NCBI RefSeq assembly: GCF_030409715.1
Contig: NZ_JAUFQI010000001.1
Span: forward strand, 3,336,501-3,400,500
Source: Reinekea marina
Lineage (GTDB): Bacteria; Pseudomonadota; Gammaproteobacteria; Pseudomonadales; Natronospirillaceae
Reading direction: 5' to 3'
Length of the DNA: 64,000 bases
The translations under genes and the position numbers were made by a program. Every line of letters begins with the position of its first letter. Position 1 is the stretch's first letter. The notes below the pieces were generated by a model, which saw only the letters and a list, made by a program, of their open reading frames with translations, ran no database searches and had not been told where the DNA came from. This document shows positions 43,246-54,399 of this stretch, piece by piece.

Positions 43246-43866
43246 TTACTTAGAGTACAATTCTACAATCAAGTTTTCGTTGATATCTTGTGAAAGTTCC
43301 GCACGCTCTGGAATAGAGTTGAACTTACCTTCCATTTTCTTGCTATCAACTTCTAACCAAACAACTGCAGTACGTGATGCATTTACTTCCAAGGCATTCT
43401 TGATGCGCAATTGGGTAGTAGACTTTTCACGAACTGAGATTACGTCGCCTGGTTTAACTTGGTATGACGGAATGTTAACCGTCTGGCCATTCACCAAAAT
43501 TGCCTTATGTGATACTAACTGGCGCGATTCCGCACGAGTTACACCAAAGCCCATTCGATAAACAACATTATCTAAACGCTGCTCTAAAAGCTTTAACAAG
43601 TTTTCACCTGTTGCGCCTTTAAGGCGAGCGGCTTCTGCGTAGTAGTTACGGAACTGCTTTTCTAACACACCGTAAATACGACGAACTTTCTGCTTCTCGC
43701 GAAGCTGTACACCGTAATCAGATAAACGACCACGACGTGCACCATGAACTCCAGGAACCGCTTCGAGTTTACACTTTGAATCAAGTGCTCGAACGCCGCT
43801 CTTTAGAAAGAGGTCTGTGCCTTCACGACGAGACAGCTTACACTTAGGACCAATATAACGTGCCAT
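43246..43866 (-). CDS. rpsD: 30S ribosomal protein S4
   Basis: A 206-residue protein starting [19 protein letters not shown], with the S4 RNA-binding domain [46 protein letters not shown] (about residues 95-145). S4 nucleates 30S assembly on 16S rRNA and in many enteric and marine bacteria also represses its own operon by binding the leader before rpsM. No zinc cysteines in the N-terminus (C- type). Confidence 0.98.
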   Translation of the reverse strand: MARYIGPKCKLSRREGTDLFLKSGVRALDSKCKLEAVPGVHGARRGRLSDYGVQLREKQKVRRIYGVLEKQFRNYYAEAARLKGATGENLLKLLEQRLDNVVYRMGFGVTRAESRQLVSHKAILVNGQTVNIPSYQVKPGDVISVREKSTTQLRIKNALEVNASRTAVVWLEVDSKKMEGKFNSIPERAELSQDINENLIVELYSK

Positions 43867-43884
43867 TGATTTCTGTCTCCTTAA

Positions 43885-44274
43885 TTAAACGCGACGCTTT
43901 TTAGGCGGGCGACAACCGTTATGTGGAATCGGTGTTACATCAGTAATATTACTGACGCGATAACCCACCGCGTTTAATGCTCGTACCGCAGACTCACGAC
44001 CTGGACCTGGACCTTTAACTTCCACGTCTAAATTCTTAAGACCATATTCCTGTGCTGCTACTCCAGCTCGCTCAGCGGCGATCTGTGCAGCGTAAGGAGT
44101 GCTCTTACGTGATCCACGGAAACCGGAGCCACCAGCAGTTGCCCAACTCAGGGTATTGCCTTGGCGGTCCGTGATAGTCACGATGGTGTTATTAAAAGAA
44201 GCATGGATGTGCGCAATGCCATCCGCTACTTGCTTTTTCACCTTCTTTCGTGCCTTCGTACCTGGCTTTGCCAT
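43885..44274 (-). CDS. rpsK: 30S ribosomal protein S11
   Basis: A 129-residue protein with [46 protein letters not shown] and the C-terminal [18 protein letters not shown]. It forms part of the platform that contacts the mRNA 5' region. It lies between rpsM and rpsD in the alpha operon. Confidence 0.98.
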   Translation of the reverse strand: MAKPGTKARKKVKKQVADGIAHIHASFNNTIVTITDRQGNTLSWATAGGSGFRGSRKSTPYAAQIAAERAGVAAQEYGLKNLDVEVKGPGPGRESAVRALNAVGYRVSNITDVTPIPHNGCRPPKKRRV

Positions 44275-44309
44275 CTTCGATTTCCTATGTAAATTAATTC
44301 AAATCAAAC

Positions 44310-44666
44310 TTATCGTTTGATAGGCTTCAGAGGACCTTTACGGGTGCGCGCGTTATTCTTCGTGTTCTGTCCGCGTACGGGCAGATTACGACGATGTCGA
44401 ATTCCACGGTTACAACCCAAATCCATTAAGCGCTTGATATTCATCTGAATGTCACGGCGCAAATCACCTTCAACAGTGAATTCTCCGACTGCAGCGCGAA
44501 TCTCGTCAAGCTTAGCTTCATCGAGACTTGACACTTTGGTCGTTGGTTCAACACCAACAGACTTACAGATGTCATTAGCACGGGTGCGGCCTATACCAAA
44601 GATATAAGTCAGGGAAATCACCGCATGCTTATTGTCAGGTATATTGACGCCTGCTATACGGGCCAT
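44310..44666 (-). CDS. rpsM: 30S ribosomal protein S13
   Basis: A 118-residue protein starting [30 protein letters not shown] and ending [21 protein letters not shown], a basic tail that contacts the P-site tRNA. First gene of the alpha operon. The leader upstream has two hairpins, one of them terminator-like, between it and rpmJ. Confidence 0.98.
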   Translation of the reverse strand: MARIAGVNIPDNKHAVISLTYIFGIGRTRANDICKSVGVEPTTKVSSLDEAKLDEIRAAVGEFTVEGDLRRDIQMNIKRLMDLGCNRGIRHRRNLPVRGQNTKNNARTRKGPLKPIKR

Positions 44667-44691
44667 TCAACTTCTCCGTTAGTAATAAAAC

Positions 44692-44740
44692 TGGGGCAGC
44701 GTTAATGCGCCCCAACAAAAACCCCCAGTAATCTGAGGGC
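44692..44740 (-). terminator. Hairpins between rpmJ and rpsM (spc terminator and alpha-operon leader)
   Basis: On the minus strand CCCTCAG-ATTA-CTGGGGG (44722-44739) is followed by TTTTTGTT, a terminator-like structure closing the spc operon. It is directly followed by TGGGGC...GCCCCA (44692-44714), a hairpin in the rpsM leader where S4 control would be expected. That the second hairpin binds S4 is inference from the E. coli alpha operon. Confidence 0.6.
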
Positions 44741-44795
44741 GCGAAAGAATAGCGCTAGATTAAACTAAAATCAAGCACTATCCAAATAAACTGAA

Positions 44796-44912
44796 TTACC
44801 CTTGACGCTGCTTATGCTTTGGGTCTGTTGCGCAAATTACGCGAACTGATCCATTGCGACGGATAACCTTGCAGTTTCGGCAGATCTTCTTTACGGATGC
44901 ACGTACTTTCAT
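44796..44912 (-). CDS. rpmJ: 50S ribosomal protein L36
   Basis: A 38-residue protein too short for most ORF lists: [38 protein letters not shown], here cited only by its zinc-ribbon ligands Cys11, Cys14, Cys27 and His32 (the zinc-containing form). It lies 42 bp after secY, its usual position at the end of the spc operon. A zinc-free paralogue, if present, would be elsewhere. Confidence 0.96.
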   Translation of the reverse strand: MKVRASVKKICRNCKVIRRNGSVRVICATDPKHKQRQG

Positions 44913-44954
44913 GCTTAACTCCATCCAGTTTCCGGCTCTCAAAGAGATGCTCGG

Positions 44955-46259
44955 TTATTTCAAATTCGCCTTTTTCATCAATGATGAATACTGATGCGAC
45001 ATGAGATGACTCTGTACTTGCGCCATGAAATCCATGACGACCACCACTACGATCAATAACGAAGTTCCACCTAGATAGAACGGTACGTTAGCGGCCATCA
45101 CTAAACCTTGCGGTAAGAGTGAAACAGCGGTGATATACAAAGCCCCAAAAAATGTTAAACGTGCAGAAACACCATCAATGTATCGAGAAGTTTGCTCACC
45201 AGGACGAATCCCAGGAATAAACGCACCGCTACGCTTTAAGTTTTCTGCAACATCCTTTGGATTAAAGGTAATCGCAGTGTAGAAATAGCAGAAGAAAACC
45301 ACTGCTAGTGCAAACATTACGAGATACAAGGGCTGGTTAGGACCTAGCAATAAAGCTACATCTTGCAACCACTCGAAACCTTCTTTCTGCCCAAACCAAT
45401 TACCAAGTGATGCTGGGAACAGCAAAATACTTGATGCAAAGATCGGCGGAATCACACCAGCCATATTAACCTTTAAAGGCAAATGACTGCTTTGCGCCTG
45501 AAAGACCTTACGGCCTTGCTGACGCTTGGCATAATTAATGGTAATGCGACGTTGGCCACGTTCGATAAAGACAATAAAAGCAACCACTGCAATAGCAAAT
45601 AAGCCAATCAACAGTAATGCAATTATGCTCAAGTTACCTAAACGAGCTGATTCAAAGCTCTGACCAATCGCGCCTGGTAAACCGGCAACAATACCCGCAA
45701 AGATCAACAAAGAAATACCGTTTCCGATACCGCGCTCTGTTATCTGCTCACCCAGCCACATCATAAACATGGTGCCTGTAGTAAACGTAACGACAGCGAT
45801 AAAGTAGAAGCTGGCGCTCGATTCAAAAGCGATGCCTTGACTTGCTAGGCCTGCCGAGATCGCGAACGACTGAACTACGGCTAGTGCAAGGGTCAGATAC
45901 CGGGTGTATTGAGACATCTTGCGACGCCCTGCTTCACCATCTTTCTTAAGTTGCTCTAACTGAGGGCTTACTACAGTCATCAGCTGCATGATAATAGATG
46001 CACTAATATACGGCATAATGCCGAGTGCAAATATACTCATACGCTCCAATGAACCACCTGAAAACATGTTAATCATGCTTAAGATAGTATCTTGGTTGCG
46101 CTCGAACATTGCTGCTAACTGGTCCGGATTAATACCAGGAACTGGGATATGGGCACCGATTCGATAAACCAGCAAAGCCAGTAAAACGAAACGGAGGCGA
46201 GCCCAAAGCTCGCCCAGACCCTTACCACTCATTCCTGCAGGTAGTCCTTGTGTGGTCAT
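44955..46259 (-). CDS. secY: Protein translocase subunit SecY
   Basis: A 434-residue channel protein with ten membrane helices. Seen: [32 protein letters not shown] (plug/lateral-gate region), [19 protein letters not shown] and the cytosolic loop [19 protein letters not shown] that contacts SecA and the ribosome. It forms SecYEG for export across the inner membrane. It begins 6 bp after rplO in the spc operon. Confidence 0.98.
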   Translation of the reverse strand: MTTQGLPAGMSGKGLGELWARLRFVLLALLVYRIGAHIPVPGINPDQLAAMFERNQDTILSMINMFSGGSLERMSIFALGIMPYISASIIMQLMTVVSPQLEQLKKDGEAGRRKMSQYTRYLTLALAVVQSFAISAGLASQGIAFESSASFYFIAVVTFTTGTMFMMWLGEQITERGIGNGISLLIFAGIVAGLPGAIGQSFESARLGNLSIIALLLIGLFAIAVVAFIVFIERGQRRITINYAKRQQGRKVFQAQSSHLPLKVNMAGVIPPIFASSILLFPASLGNWFGQKEGFEWLQDVALLLGPNQPLYLVMFALAVVFFCYFYTAITFNPKDVAENLKRSGAFIPGIRPGEQTSRYIDGVSARLTFFGALYITAVSLLPQGLVMAANVPFYLGGTSLLIVVVVVMDFMAQVQSHLMSHQYSSLMKKANLK

Positions 46260-46265
46260 TAGGGA

Positions 46266-46700
46266 TTATTCCTCTACCTTACCGCCTGCTGCTTCAATTG
46301 CTGCTTTCGCACCCTTGGTTACTTTTAAGCCTTTAACTGTAACAGCTTTAGTAATTTCACCAGAAAGGATTACGCGAGCGCGCTGGATGTTATGGCTGAT
46401 TACATCGGCCTTAACAAGAGCATCAACTGTAACAACATCGCCTTCAATTAACGTCAATTCGTTCAAACGAATCTCTGCAGTCTTACCTGCAAGACGAGAA
46501 TTAAAACCGAATTTTGGTAAGCGACGCTGTAAAGGCATTTGACCGCCTTCAAAACCAGCTTTAACTGAACCACCAGAACGTGATTTCAAGCCTTTATGGC
46601 CACGTCCACAAGTTTTGCCTAAGCCAGAACCAATTCCACGACCAACACGCTTTGGCGCATGAGTAGAACCTTCTGCTGGGCTTAATTTATTCAAATACAT
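46266..46700 (-). CDS. rplO: 50S ribosomal protein L15
   Basis: 144 residues from the ATG at 46700 ([22 protein letters not shown]), chosen because GAGGGG lies at good spacing; the open frame begins with TTG five codons earlier. The glycine-rich basic N-terminus [21 protein letters not shown] is typical of L15. It lies between rpmD and secY. Confidence 0.97.
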   Translation of the reverse strand: MYLNKLSPAEGSTHAPKRVGRGIGSGLGKTCGRGHKGLKSRSGGSVKAGFEGGQMPLQRRLPKFGFNSRLAGKTAEIRLNELTLIEGDVVTVDALVKADVISHNIQRARVILSGEITKAVTVKGLKVTKGAKAAIEAAGGKVEE

Positions 46701-46704
46701 TTGC

Positions 46705-46890
46705 TTACCCCTCAACCACGCGCACTAAGTAGTGCACTTTGTTGATCATACCGCGTACAGCGGGAGTGTCTTCAAGCTCGCGTACCTGATTCATTTTGGT
46801 TAGACCCAAACCTTTAACCGATGCACGGTGTTTAGGCTGAGCACCAATCGGGCTGCGGAACAATTGAACTTTTACTGTTTTCTTAGCCAT
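46705..46890 (-). CDS. rpmD: 50S ribosomal protein L30
   Basis: A 61-residue protein: [46 protein letters not shown], the full L30 fold. It lies between rpsE and rplO as usual for the spc operon. Confidence 0.97.
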   Translation of the reverse strand: MAKKTVKVQLFRSPIGAQPKHRASVKGLGLTKMNQVRELEDTPAVRGMINKVHYLVRVVEG

Positions 46891-46895
46891 GGTGT

Positions 46896-47405
46896 TTACC
46901 CCAGAATCTCGTCTACAGACAGACCACGCTTAGCAGCGATATCTTCAGGTGAACGCATCATGGACAAACCTTTAACAGTCGCGCGAACGATGTTAGCTGG
47001 GTTTGTAGAACCATAACACTTAGCCAAGATGTTGTGTACGCCTGCAACTTCAAGAACAGCACGCATAGCGCCGCCTGCAATTACACCAGTACCTTCAGAG
47101 GCTGGTTGCATGAACACCTTAGAACCACCATGTCGAGCCGTTACAGCGTACTGTACCGTGCCGTCTACAATGTTAACTTCAACCATGTTACGACGCGCTG
47201 CGTCCATGGCTTTTTGGATTGCGACAGGGACTTCTTTCGCTTTACCGCGACCGAAACCAACTTTACCTTCGCCATCACCTACTACCGTTAAAGCTGTGAA
47301 ACCGAAAATACGGCCACCTTTAACTACTTTTGCTACACGGTTGACCTGTACTAACTTTTCTTGCAGATCGCCGCCAGCTTGAACTTGATCATTATTCGCC
47401 ATCAT
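46896..47405 (-). CDS. rpsE: 30S ribosomal protein S5
   Basis: A 169-residue protein (168 if the second of two adjacent ATGs is used). The RNA-binding domain [54 protein letters not shown] and C-terminal [14 protein letters not shown] are characteristic. S5 sits at the mRNA entry and influences decoding accuracy. No unusual residues are visible in the spectinomycin loop (VKGGRIF). Confidence 0.97.
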   Translation of the reverse strand: MMANNDQVQAGGDLQEKLVQVNRVAKVVKGGRIFGFTALTVVGDGEGKVGFGRGKAKEVPVAIQKAMDAARRNMVEVNIVDGTVQYAVTARHGGSKVFMQPASEGTGVIAGGAMRAVLEVAGVHNILAKCYGSTNPANIVRATVKGLSMMRSPEDIAAKRGLSVDEILG

Positions 47406-47412
47406 TCACACC

Positions 47413-47763
47413 TTAGAATTTCAGGCCGCCTTCACGGGCCGCGTCTGCCAATGCTTTCATACGACCGTGGTATTTAAAACCAGATCTGTCGAAAGCTACG
47501 TTTTCAATACCAGCTTCTTTAGCGCGCTCTGCAATCAGAGTGCCTACTTTAGCGGCTGCTTCAATATTACCAGTTGCATCAGAACGCAATGTTTTATCCA
47601 AAGTAGAAGCACTTGCTAAAATCTTGCTGCCATCTTCTGAGATAATCTGCGCATAAATGTGCTGATTTGACCGATTTACGCTTAAGCGATTCGTACACAA
47701 TTCGCGCATTTTTGCACGACTGCGACGAGCACGGCGTAAACGGGAAATTTTCTTTTCGCTCAT
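47413..47763 (-). CDS. rplR: 50S ribosomal protein L18
   Basis: A 116-residue protein with [47 protein letters not shown] and the closing [26 protein letters not shown]. It binds 5S rRNA in the central protuberance. It lies between rplF and rpsE. Confidence 0.97.
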   Translation of the reverse strand: MSEKKISRLRRARRSRAKMRELCTNRLSVNRSNQHIYAQIISEDGSKILASASTLDKTLRSDATGNIEAAAKVGTLIAERAKEAGIENVAFDRSGFKYHGRMKALADAAREGGLKF

Positions 47764-47774
47764 GACCTATGCCC

Positions 47775-48308
47775 TTACTTTTTCTTAGCTTCTTTACGAC
47801 GAACGTATTCGTCAGCGTAGCGTACACCCTTGCCTTTATATGGCTCTGGCGGACGGAATGCACGAATCTCTGCTGCGGCTTGACCAAGCTGTTGCTTGTT
47901 CGCGCCTTTCAATACGATTTCCGTATTGCTAGGAGTTTCGGCTGTCACACCTTCAGGTAATACGTAATCAACAGGGTGAGAGAAACCCAACGTTAAATTA
48001 AGTGTTTTACCTGCTGCTTTCGCACGGTAACCAACACCATTTAAGATTAGCTTCTTTTCAAAACCCGCTGAAACACCAACAACCATGTTGCTGACTAACG
48101 CGCGCATTGTGCCAGACATTGCACGTGAAATTTTACCACCATCACGTGCCGCAAAAGTAAGAGTGTCACCTTCTTTCTTAACTTCAACAGAAGGGTGCAT
48201 CGCTTGCGATAACGTTACTTTTCCGCCTTTAACAGTAATAGATTCACTGTCAAGTTTAACTTCAACACCGGCAGGAACCGTCACTGGGGAATTTGCTATT
48301 CGAGACAT
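47775..48308 (-). CDS. rplF: 50S ribosomal protein L6
   Basis: A 177-residue protein with the two L6 repeats: [20 protein letters not shown]...[10 protein letters not shown] in the first and FGFSHPV-like [15 protein letters not shown] with the signature [15 protein letters not shown] in the second. It lies beside the sarcin-ricin loop in the large subunit. Located between rpsH and rplR. Confidence 0.98.
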   Translation of the reverse strand: MSRIANSPVTVPAGVEVKLDSESITVKGGKVTLSQAMHPSVEVKKEGDTLTFAARDGGKISRAMSGTMRALVSNMVVGVSAGFEKKLILNGVGYRAKAAGKTLNLTLGFSHPVDYVLPEGVTAETPSNTEIVLKGANKQQLGQAAAEIRAFRPPEPYKGKGVRYADEYVRRKEAKKK

Positions 48309-48322
48309 CGCTAGTTCACTCC

Positions 48323-48715
48323 TTAGAAAACTTCACAGATGACTTCACCACCAACGCTTGCAGCACGTGCTGCGCGGTCAGTCATGACGCCTTTAGAAGT
48401 AGAAATGATCGCGATTCCCAAACCACCAGATACTTTAGGCAAATTAGTTGCACTGCAGTATTGACGTAAACCAGGGCGGGATACACGCTGAATTGATTCG
48501 ATAACAGGCTTGCCTTCGAAATACTTAAGCTCGATTGTCATAACTTTTTTAGCTTCACCTTCAACGGTGTAACCAGCTACGAAACCTTCTGCCTTTAGTA
48601 CATCTGCAATAGCTGTCTTCTGCTTAGAAGATGGCATTGCAACAGCAGCATGACCTGATCGCTGTGCATTACGAATACGTGTGAACATATCCGCAAGCGT
48701 ATCTTGCATACTCAT
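48323..48715 (-). CDS. rpsH: 30S ribosomal protein S8
   Basis: A 130-residue protein: [31 protein letters not shown] at the start and the signature [34 protein letters not shown] at the end. S8 binds the central domain of 16S rRNA and in E. coli represses the spc operon. Located between rpsN and rplF. Confidence 0.98.
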   Translation of the reverse strand: MSMQDTLADMFTRIRNAQRSGHAAVAMPSSKQKTAIADVLKAEGFVAGYTVEGEAKKVMTIELKYFEGKPVIESIQRVSRPGLRQYCSATNLPKVSGGLGIAIISTSKGVMTDRAARAASVGGEVICEVF

Positions 48716-48785
48716 TAGATATAACCTCTATAATCAGCTTAAACGCGGTAGCCGGGGTGACATACCCCGGCCCAGACCGTTTAGC

Positions 48786-49091
48786 TTACCAACTTGCTTT
48801 TTTAAGACCGGGAATGTTGCCTAACATGGCTTGTTCACGGAGTACGTTACGAGACAGGCCAAACTTACGGTATACACCGTGTGGTCGACCCGTTACTTGG
48901 CAACGGCGCTGCATTCTAACAGGACTTGCGTCTCTTGGCAGCTTTTGTAGTGCAATTTGTGCTTCCCATACATCTTCAGCTGAAGATTCTGGGTTTTTTA
49001 TGGTCGCTTTTAGCGCCGCTCGCTTCTCTGCATACTTAGCAACTAGCTTGGTACGCTTCGCTTCGCGAGCTTTCATACTCTCTTTAGCCAT
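48786..49091 (-). CDS. rpsN: 30S ribosomal protein S14 (zinc-free form)
   Basis: A 101-residue protein, the long form without CxxC zinc motifs: [25 protein letters not shown] and the C-terminal signature [19 protein letters not shown]. Located between rplE and rpsH. Confidence 0.98.
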   Translation of the reverse strand: MAKESMKAREAKRTKLVAKYAEKRAALKATIKNPESSAEDVWEAQIALQKLPRDASPVRMQRRCQVTGRPHGVYRKFGLSRNVLREQAMLGNIPGLKKASW

Positions 49092-49103
49092 GAACCTATC
49101 CCC

Positions 49104-49643
49104 TTAGCTCTTGAACGGGAAGGACAACGCTTTTAATAGAGCGCGGCCTTCATCATTGGTGTTTGCAGTTGTGGTGATGGTGATATCCATACCGCGTAAT
49201 TTATCAACCTTGTCATACTCGATTTCAGGGAAGATAATTTGCTCTTTAACACCCATGCTGTAGTTACCACGACCATCAAATGACTTAGGGTTAATACCCC
49301 GGAAGTCACGTACACGAGGTAAAGAAATATCGACTAGGCGGTCCAAAAAGTCCCACATGCGTTCTTTACGTAAAGTTACCTTTACACCAATTGGCCAACC
49401 TTCACGAATTTTGAAGCCAGCAACTGATTTACGTGCATTTGTTACAACAACCTTTTGACCAGAAATTGCTTCAAGATCACGCACTGCGTTTTCTATCTGC
49501 TTCTTGTCACCGATTGCTTCGCCCACGCCCATGTTAAGGGTGATCTTTGTGATTCGTGGGACTTCCATAACGTTCTTGTAGCCGAACTCTTTTTGGAGCG
49601 CAGACACAACGTCAGATTTGTATAGATCTTTTAGTCTAGACAT
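49104..49643 (-). CDS. rplE: 50S ribosomal protein L5
   Basis: A 179-residue protein: [18 protein letters not shown] (the L5 signature), [26 protein letters not shown] and [33 protein letters not shown]. It binds 5S rRNA and contacts the P-site tRNA. Located between rplX and rpsN. Confidence 0.98.
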   Translation of the reverse strand: MSRLKDLYKSDVVSALQKEFGYKNVMEVPRITKITLNMGVGEAIGDKKQIENAVRDLEAISGQKVVVTNARKSVAGFKIREGWPIGVKVTLRKERMWDFLDRLVDISLPRVRDFRGINPKSFDGRGNYSMGVKEQIIFPEIEYDKVDKLRGMDITITTTANTNDEGRALLKALSFPFKS

Positions 49644-49654
49644 AGTTGTATCCC

Positions 49655-49981
49655 TTATTCACCAATCACTTTTTTCGTGGACTTAAAGATGCGTACTTTC
49701 TTACCATCTTCTACTTTGAAGCCAACTCGGTCGCCCTTGTTAGTTTCTGGGTTGAAGATTGCAACATTAGATACAGCAATAGGCGCTTCCTTCTCAATGA
49801 TGCCACCTTGGACACCAGCTTGAGGATTAGGCTTTTGGTTTTTCTTGACAAGGTTAATGCCAGATACCAAAAACTTATCGCCTTTCTTCTCATCAAAGAT
49901 CACAGCAGAAATCTTGCCGCGCTTACCTTTGTCTTTACCAGCAATAACAATTACGTCATCGCCTTTTATTAGCTTTTGCAT
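49655..49981 (-). CDS. rplX: 50S ribosomal protein L24
   Basis: A 108-residue protein with the KOW motif [20 protein letters not shown] and [42 protein letters not shown]. An early assembly protein of the large subunit. A terminator-like hairpin lies between rplN and this gene. Confidence 0.97.
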   Translation of the reverse strand: MQKLIKGDDVIVIAGKDKGKRGKISAVIFDEKKGDKFLVSGINLVKKNQKPNPQAGVQGGIIEKEAPIAVSNVAIFNPETNKGDRVGFKVEDGKKVRIFKSTKKVIGE

Positions 49982-50014
49982 TTTTTACTCCACCTCCTGC
50001 TACCGTCTCATAAA

Positions 50015-50035
50015 ATAAGCCCCGAAGGGGCTTAT
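50015..50035 (-). terminator. Hairpin with T tract at the rplN-rplX junction
   Basis: Minus strand ATAAGCCCC-TTC-GGGGCTTAT followed by TTTATG: a 9-bp stem whose 5' arm includes the rplN stop codon region. It looks like a weak terminator or processing site inside the ribosomal operon; the downstream T tract is short. Confidence 0.55.
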
Positions 50036-50400
50036 AGTACTTCCGGCGCCAGGGAAATGATTTTCATGAATTTTTCAGTACGCAATTCGCGAGTCACAGG
50101 CCCGAAAATACGGGTACCGATTGGCGCATTGTTTGCGTTCAGCAGAACAGCTGAGTTTACATCAAAACGGATAACAGAGCCATCCGGTCGACGAACACCT
50201 TTTTTGGTGCGCACTACTACCGCGTTCATAACTTGACCTTTCTTAACTTTACCGCGAGGAATTGCTTCCTTCACAGAAACTTTAATCAAGTCACCGATAT
50301 GAGCGTAACGGCGGTGTGAGCCACCCAAAACTTTAATACATTGGACGCGTTTAGCACCGCTGTTGTCAGCTACATCCAATACGGATTCTGTTTGGATCAT
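50032..50400 (-). CDS. rplN: 50S ribosomal protein L14
   Basis: A 122-residue protein: [27 protein letters not shown], the signature [27 protein letters not shown] and [13 protein letters not shown]. It forms an intersubunit bridge. First gene of the spc operon proper, though no separate promoter was identified in the 16 bp after rpsQ. Confidence 0.98.
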   Translation of the reverse strand: MIQTESVLDVADNSGAKRVQCIKVLGGSHRRYAHIGDLIKVSVKEAIPRGKVKKGQVMNAVVVRTKKGVRRPDGSVIRFDVNSAVLLNANNAPIGTRIFGPVTRELRTEKFMKIISLAPEVL

Positions 50401-50416
50401 GGATCAAACTCCCGAA

Positions 50417-50677
50417 TTAAACGCGAACTGCGCGTTCGTCGATACTAACCAACCGCCATGTCTTTGTTTTAGACATAGGACGGCACTCTTCAACAGTCAC
50501 GGTATCGCCTAAGCCACACTCATTCTTTTCATCATGAGCCTGGATCTTAGTAGAACGCTTAACGTATTTCCCATAAATAGGGTGTTTTACTTTGCGCTCT
50601 AGCAATACAGTGATTGTCTTATCAGCTTTATCGCTGACTACGTGACCAGTTACGGTACGAGCTGTGTTTTCAGACAT
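50417..50677 (-). CDS. rpsQ: 30S ribosomal protein S17
   Basis: 86 residues from the ATG at 50677 ([15 protein letters not shown]), preceded by AAGGCAGG; the frame extends to a GTG at 50686. Seen: [32 protein letters not shown] and the S17 signature [21 protein letters not shown]. It follows rpmC almost without a gap. Confidence 0.97.
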   Translation of the reverse strand: MSENTARTVTGHVVSDKADKTITVLLERKVKHPIYGKYVKRSTKIQAHDEKNECGLGDTVTVEECRPMSKTKTWRLVSIDERAVRV

Positions 50678-50678
50678 A

Positions 50679-50870
50679 TCAAGCACCTGCCTTCTCGTTC
50701 AATACAGTTTTCACACGTGCAATGTCCTTGCGGACCTGCCCAAGCAAATTCGTCTGGCTCAACTGACCAGTCGTCTTTTGCATGCGATATTTAAATTGAT
50801 CGCGTAGCAAGTCCAACAGAGTGTTGTTCAGCTCTTCAACAGACTTTTCACGAAGATCTTTAGTGTTCAT
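50679..50870 (-). CDS. rpmC: 50S ribosomal protein L29
   Basis: 63 residues from the ATG at 50870 ([18 protein letters not shown]), which overlaps the rplP stop as TGATG. The two-helix fold with [36 protein letters not shown] is typical of L29. It lies by the exit tunnel and helps bind trigger factor and SRP. Confidence 0.97.
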   Translation of the reverse strand: MNTKDLREKSVEELNNTLLDLLRDQFKYRMQKTTGQLSQTNLLGQVRKDIARVKTVLNEKAGA

Positions 50871-51277
50871 CACATCACCTGTCGTTTAACGAATGTAGTA
50901 GCAATAGGAATCTTTGCAGCCGCTAAAGCAAATGCTTCGCGTGCAATCTCTTCACTAACGCCTTCCATTTCGTATAGAACTTTACCTGGTTGAATCTGGC
51001 ATACCCAGTATTCAACGTTACCCTTACCTTTACCCTGACGAACCTCTAGAGGCTTCTGAGTAATCGGCTTATCTGGGAATACACGAATCCAGATTTTACC
51101 ACCACGTTTAATATGACGAGTCATAGCACGACGTGCGGCTTCAATCTGACGGGCAGTAATACGACCACGGCCAGTTGCTTTAAGTGCATATTCTCCAAAG
51201 CTTACTTTGCTTCCGCGAAGTGCAAGACCGCGATTACGGCCCTTCATCATCTTGCGGAATTTCGTACGTTTAGGCAT
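50870..51277 (-). CDS. rplP: 50S ribosomal protein L16
   Basis: 135 residues from the ATG at 51277 ([19 protein letters not shown]), preferred to 51283 by family length. Seen: the L16 signatures [30 protein letters not shown] and [35 protein letters not shown]. It organises the tRNA-binding corridor of the large subunit. Confidence 0.97.
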   Translation of the reverse strand: MPKRTKFRKMMKGRNRGLALRGSKVSFGEYALKATGRGRITARQIEAARRAMTRHIKRGGKIWIRVFPDKPITQKPLEVRQGKGKGNVEYWVCQIQPGKVLYEMEGVSEEIAREAFALAAAKIPIATTFVKRQVM

Positions 51278-51295
51278 TAACATTGAACGTACTCC

Positions 51296-51988
51296 TTATC
51301 GCTTCGCGTTTTTCTTAGGTGCTGCTTTTGCTTTCGCATTGGCGCGTACTTCTTCAATACCGCCTAAAACTTCACCTTTGAAAATCCAAACTTTAATACC
51401 GATAATACCGTAAGTGGTATTAGCTTCGGCAGTAGCATAATCAATATCAGCACGTAAGGTATGCAAAGGTACGCGACCTTCCATGTACCACTCTGCACGA
51501 GCAATTTCAGCACCGCCTAAACGGCCGCTTACTTGTACACGAATACCTTGAGCACCGCCTCGCATAGCGTTCTGCATAACGCGCTTCATCGCACGGCGGA
51601 ACATTACACGGCGCTCTAGCTGACCCGCAATAGAGTGGGCAACTAACTTACTGTCAAGATCTGGCTTACGAATCTCTTCGATGTTGATGTGGACAGGAAT
51701 GCCCATCATTGCTGTCAATTCTTGACGCAATACTTCAACATCTTCACCTTTCTTACCGATCACAATACCTGGACGAGCGGTATGAATTGAGATTTTCGCA
51801 TTCTGAGCAGGTCGTTCAATAACGATCTTGCTTACAGAAGCCTTTTCTAATTTCTTCTCTAAAAAGCTACGAACTTCAATGTCGTTCAATAGTTTCTTCG
51901 AGTACGTATCACTTCCCGCATACCAGACCGAGTTATGGTCTTTAGTGATGCCGAGTCGGATACCAGTCGGATGAACCTTTTGACCCAT
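51296..51988 (-). CDS. rpsC: 30S ribosomal protein S3
   Basis: A 230-residue protein: [24 protein letters not shown], the KH domain with [18 protein letters not shown], and the C-terminal signature [34 protein letters not shown]. The Lys/Ala-rich tail ([15 protein letters not shown]) is usual. Forms the mRNA entry channel. Confidence 0.98.
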   Translation of the reverse strand: MGQKVHPTGIRLGITKDHNSVWYAGSDTYSKKLLNDIEVRSFLEKKLEKASVSKIVIERPAQNAKISIHTARPGIVIGKKGEDVEVLRQELTAMMGIPVHINIEEIRKPDLDSKLVAHSIAGQLERRVMFRRAMKRVMQNAMRGGAQGIRVQVSGRLGGAEIARAEWYMEGRVPLHTLRADIDYATAEANTTYGIIGIKVWIFKGEVLGGIEEVRANAKAKAAPKKNAKR

Positions 51989-52003
51989 TTGAACTCTCTC
52001 CTA

Positions 52004-52342
52004 TTAATTCTGCTCGGCAACTTTAACCGTGATGTGACAAGATCTTTTTAAGATCCGGTCTGCACGGCCTTTAGCACGCGGACGAATACGTTTCATAGTC
52101 ATGCCTTCATCAACGAAGACAGTAGAGACGTTTAGTTCGTCAACATCTGCACCATTATTGTGTTCAGCGTTTGCAACTGCAGACTCAAGAACTTTCTTTA
52201 CTAAGTCAGCACCCTTTTTAGGGCTAAACGTTAGAATGTCTAAAGCTTCAGCAACCGACTTACCACGGATTAAATCCGCAATAAGACGACCTTTCTGAGC
52301 AGACAGACGCGCACCGCGCATTACAGCTTGTGTTTCCATCAT
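52004..52342 (-). CDS. rplV: 50S ribosomal protein L22
   Basis: A 112-residue protein (ATGATG start pair): [29 protein letters not shown] and [52 protein letters not shown]. The long beta-hairpin ([15 protein letters not shown]) lines the exit tunnel where macrolides bind; no deletion is visible there. Confidence 0.97.
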   Translation of the reverse strand: MMETQAVMRGARLSAQKGRLIADLIRGKSVAEALDILTFSPKKGADLVKKVLESAVANAEHNNGADVDELNVSTVFVDEGMTMKRIRPRAKGRADRILKRSCHITVKVAEQN

Positions 52343-52351
52343 ATCTACCCC

Positions 52352-52624
52352 TTACCTAGCTTTCTTGTCCGCAGCATGGCCTTTATAAGTACGAGTAAGT
52401 GCAAACTCACCCAACTTGTGTCCAACCATATCTTCGGTTACAAACACAGGCACATGTTGACGGCCATTATGGACTGCAAAGGTCAACCCAACAAATTCTG
52501 GGAAGATTGTGGAGCGACGAGACCAAGTTTTGATAGGTCGCTTTTCGCCCGCTTCCAGTGCAGCCTCTACCTTTTTCATCAAGTGCAGGTCTACAAATGG
52601 ACCTTTCTTAAGTGAACGTGGCAC
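52352..52624 (-). CDS. rpsS: 30S ribosomal protein S19
   Basis: A 90-residue protein: [70 protein letters not shown]. It forms a complex with S13 in the head of the small subunit. Confidence 0.98.
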   Translation of the reverse strand: MPRSLKKGPFVDLHLMKKVEAALEAGEKRPIKTWSRRSTIFPEFVGLTFAVHNGRQHVPVFVTEDMVGHKLGEFALTRTYKGHAADKKAR

Positions 52625-52646
52625 AGCCTTTTCCTCTTAAATTAAA

Positions 52647-53471
52647 TTACTTAGAACGACGACGGACAATATATTGATCCGTGCGCTTGTTCTTACGTGT
52701 TTTGTAACCCTTAGTTGGAACGCCCCAAGGAGTAACTGGATGACGACCGCCCGAAGTACGACCTTCACCACCACCATGCGGGTGATCTACCGGGTTCATG
52801 GCAACACCACGAACAGTCGGACGAACACCGCGCCAGCGTGAAGCACCTGCTTTACCGAGCTGACGCAAGCTATGTTCTGAGTTGCTCACTTCACCTAAAG
52901 TGGCGCGGCAATCAGAAAGAACTTTACGCATTTCACCTGAACGCAAACGTAGAGTTGCATAAGCACCTTCACGAGCGACCAACTGAACTGAAGTACCGGC
53001 TGAACGAGCGATTTGACCGCCTTTGCCTGGCTTCATCTCAATATTATGCACAACAGAACCAACAGGCATGCTGCGCAAAGGCATTGTATTACCAACCTTG
53101 ATTGGCGCGTGGTCGCCAGAAATAACCTGATCACCAGCTTTCAAACCGCCTGGAGCCAAGATATAACGACGCTCACCGTCTGCGTAGCAAACTAATGCAA
53201 TGTGCGCAGAACGGTTTGGATCGTATTCCAAACGCTCGACTTTCGCAGCAATACCGTCTTTGTTGCGCTTAAAGTCAACTAAACGATAATGGTGCTTATG
53301 ACCACCACCGATGTGGCGAGTAGTGATACGACCGTTGTTGTTACGACCACCTGATTTAGATTTCTTCTCAACTAAAGGAGCGTACGGAGAACCTTTATGA
53401 AGCTCTTCGTGTACTATTTTAGTTAGGTGACGACGACCCGCTGAGGTCGGTTTTGCTTTGACAATAGCCAT
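52647..53471 (-). CDS. rplB: 50S ribosomal protein L2
   Basis: A 274-residue protein ending with the strongly conserved [25 protein letters not shown] loop, whose His is near the peptidyl-transferase centre. The N-terminal [14 protein letters not shown] and [21 protein letters not shown] are typical. Located between rplW and rpsS. Confidence 0.98.
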   Translation of the reverse strand: MAIVKAKPTSAGRRHLTKIVHEELHKGSPYAPLVEKKSKSGGRNNNGRITTRHIGGGHKHHYRLVDFKRNKDGIAAKVERLEYDPNRSAHIALVCYADGERRYILAPGGLKAGDQVISGDHAPIKVGNTMPLRSMPVGSVVHNIEMKPGKGGQIARSAGTSVQLVAREGAYATLRLRSGEMRKVLSDCRATLGEVSNSEHSLRQLGKAGASRWRGVRPTVRGVAMNPVDHPHGGGEGRTSGGRHPVTPWGVPTKGYKTRKNKRTDQYIVRRRSK

Positions 53472-53488
53472 TGCTCGAAACCCCTACC

Positions 53489-53785
53489 TTATTCTGCGCC
53501 CAGGAAATCAATTTCCTGACCGTCAGCTAATCGTACGTAAGCTTTCTTAACATCAACACGTTTACCCATGCCACGCTGTGTGCGCTTGGTTTTACCCTTT
53601 TGGATAAGTGTACGTACTGAGTCAACCTTAACTTCGAACAACTGCTCGACAGCCTTTTTGATTTCAGGCTTAGTTGCATCTTTAGCCACACGGAAAACGT
53701 ATTGACTATTCCCTTCCGCTACGATCGTCGCTTTTTCAGAGATGTGCGGACCTAAAACGACCTGATAGATACGTTCCTGGTTCAT
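53489..53785 (-). CDS. rplW: 50S ribosomal protein L23
   Basis: A 98-residue protein: [61 protein letters not shown]. It forms the main docking site for trigger factor and SRP at the tunnel exit. Start overlaps the rplD stop by 4 bp. Confidence 0.97.
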   Translation of the reverse strand: MNQERIYQVVLGPHISEKATIVAEGNSQYVFRVAKDATKPEIKKAVEQLFEVKVDSVRTLIQKGKTKRTQRGMGKRVDVKKAYVRLADGQEIDFLGAE

Positions 53786-54390
53786 GCGTAAACCTCCTCA
53801 AGCTTCTTAAGCGCGGCTACAGTTACCAACACCTTCTTGTAAGCTACAAGGTTAACTGGGTTTACACCAGCAACGTCACTTACTTCAATGTGTGGAACGT
53901 TACGAGAAGAAAGATGCAGGTTTTGATCTACTTCATCAGCGATGATCAAAGCACTTGTTACATCGATTTCTTTCATTTTTGCCAAGAATAATTTAGTTTT
54001 TGGTTGTTCAAATTTAAGATCTTCAACAACAACTAAACGGTCCTGACGAACTAACTCAGACAATATAGATTTAACCGCACCACGATACATTTTACGGTTA
54101 ACTTTCTGAGACCAGTCTTGTGGAGTACGAGCAAAAGCGTGACCACCACCAACCCAGATTGGGCTGCGGATAGTACCAGCACGAGCACGACCCGTACCTT
54201 TTTGACGCCATGGCTTAGCACCACCACCAGCAACTTGAGAACGAGTCTTAGTTGCACGACTACCTTGACGAGCACCAGCCAAGTAAGCATTCACTACTTG
54301 ATGTACTAGCGCTTCATTATATTCATTACCAAAGGTGGCTTCGCTTAGCTCAACCTTGGTACTAGCATTACCAGCAACTTGAATATCCAT
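53782..54390 (-). CDS. rplD: 50S ribosomal protein L4
   Basis: A 202-residue protein: [59 protein letters not shown], the tunnel-lining extended loop, and C-terminal [25 protein letters not shown]. In E. coli L4 represses the S10 operon; the leader here is only about 55 nt, so that type of control may be missing. Confidence 0.98.
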   Translation of the reverse strand: MDIQVAGNASTKVELSEATFGNEYNEALVHQVVNAYLAGARQGSRATKTRSQVAGGGAKPWRQKGTGRARAGTIRSPIWVGGGHAFARTPQDWSQKVNRKMYRGAVKSILSELVRQDRLVVVEDLKFEQPKTKLFLAKMKEIDVTSALIIADEVDQNLHLSSRNVPHIEVSDVAGVNPVNLVAYKKVLVTVAALKKLEEVYA

Positions 54391-54399
54391 TGCTACCTC

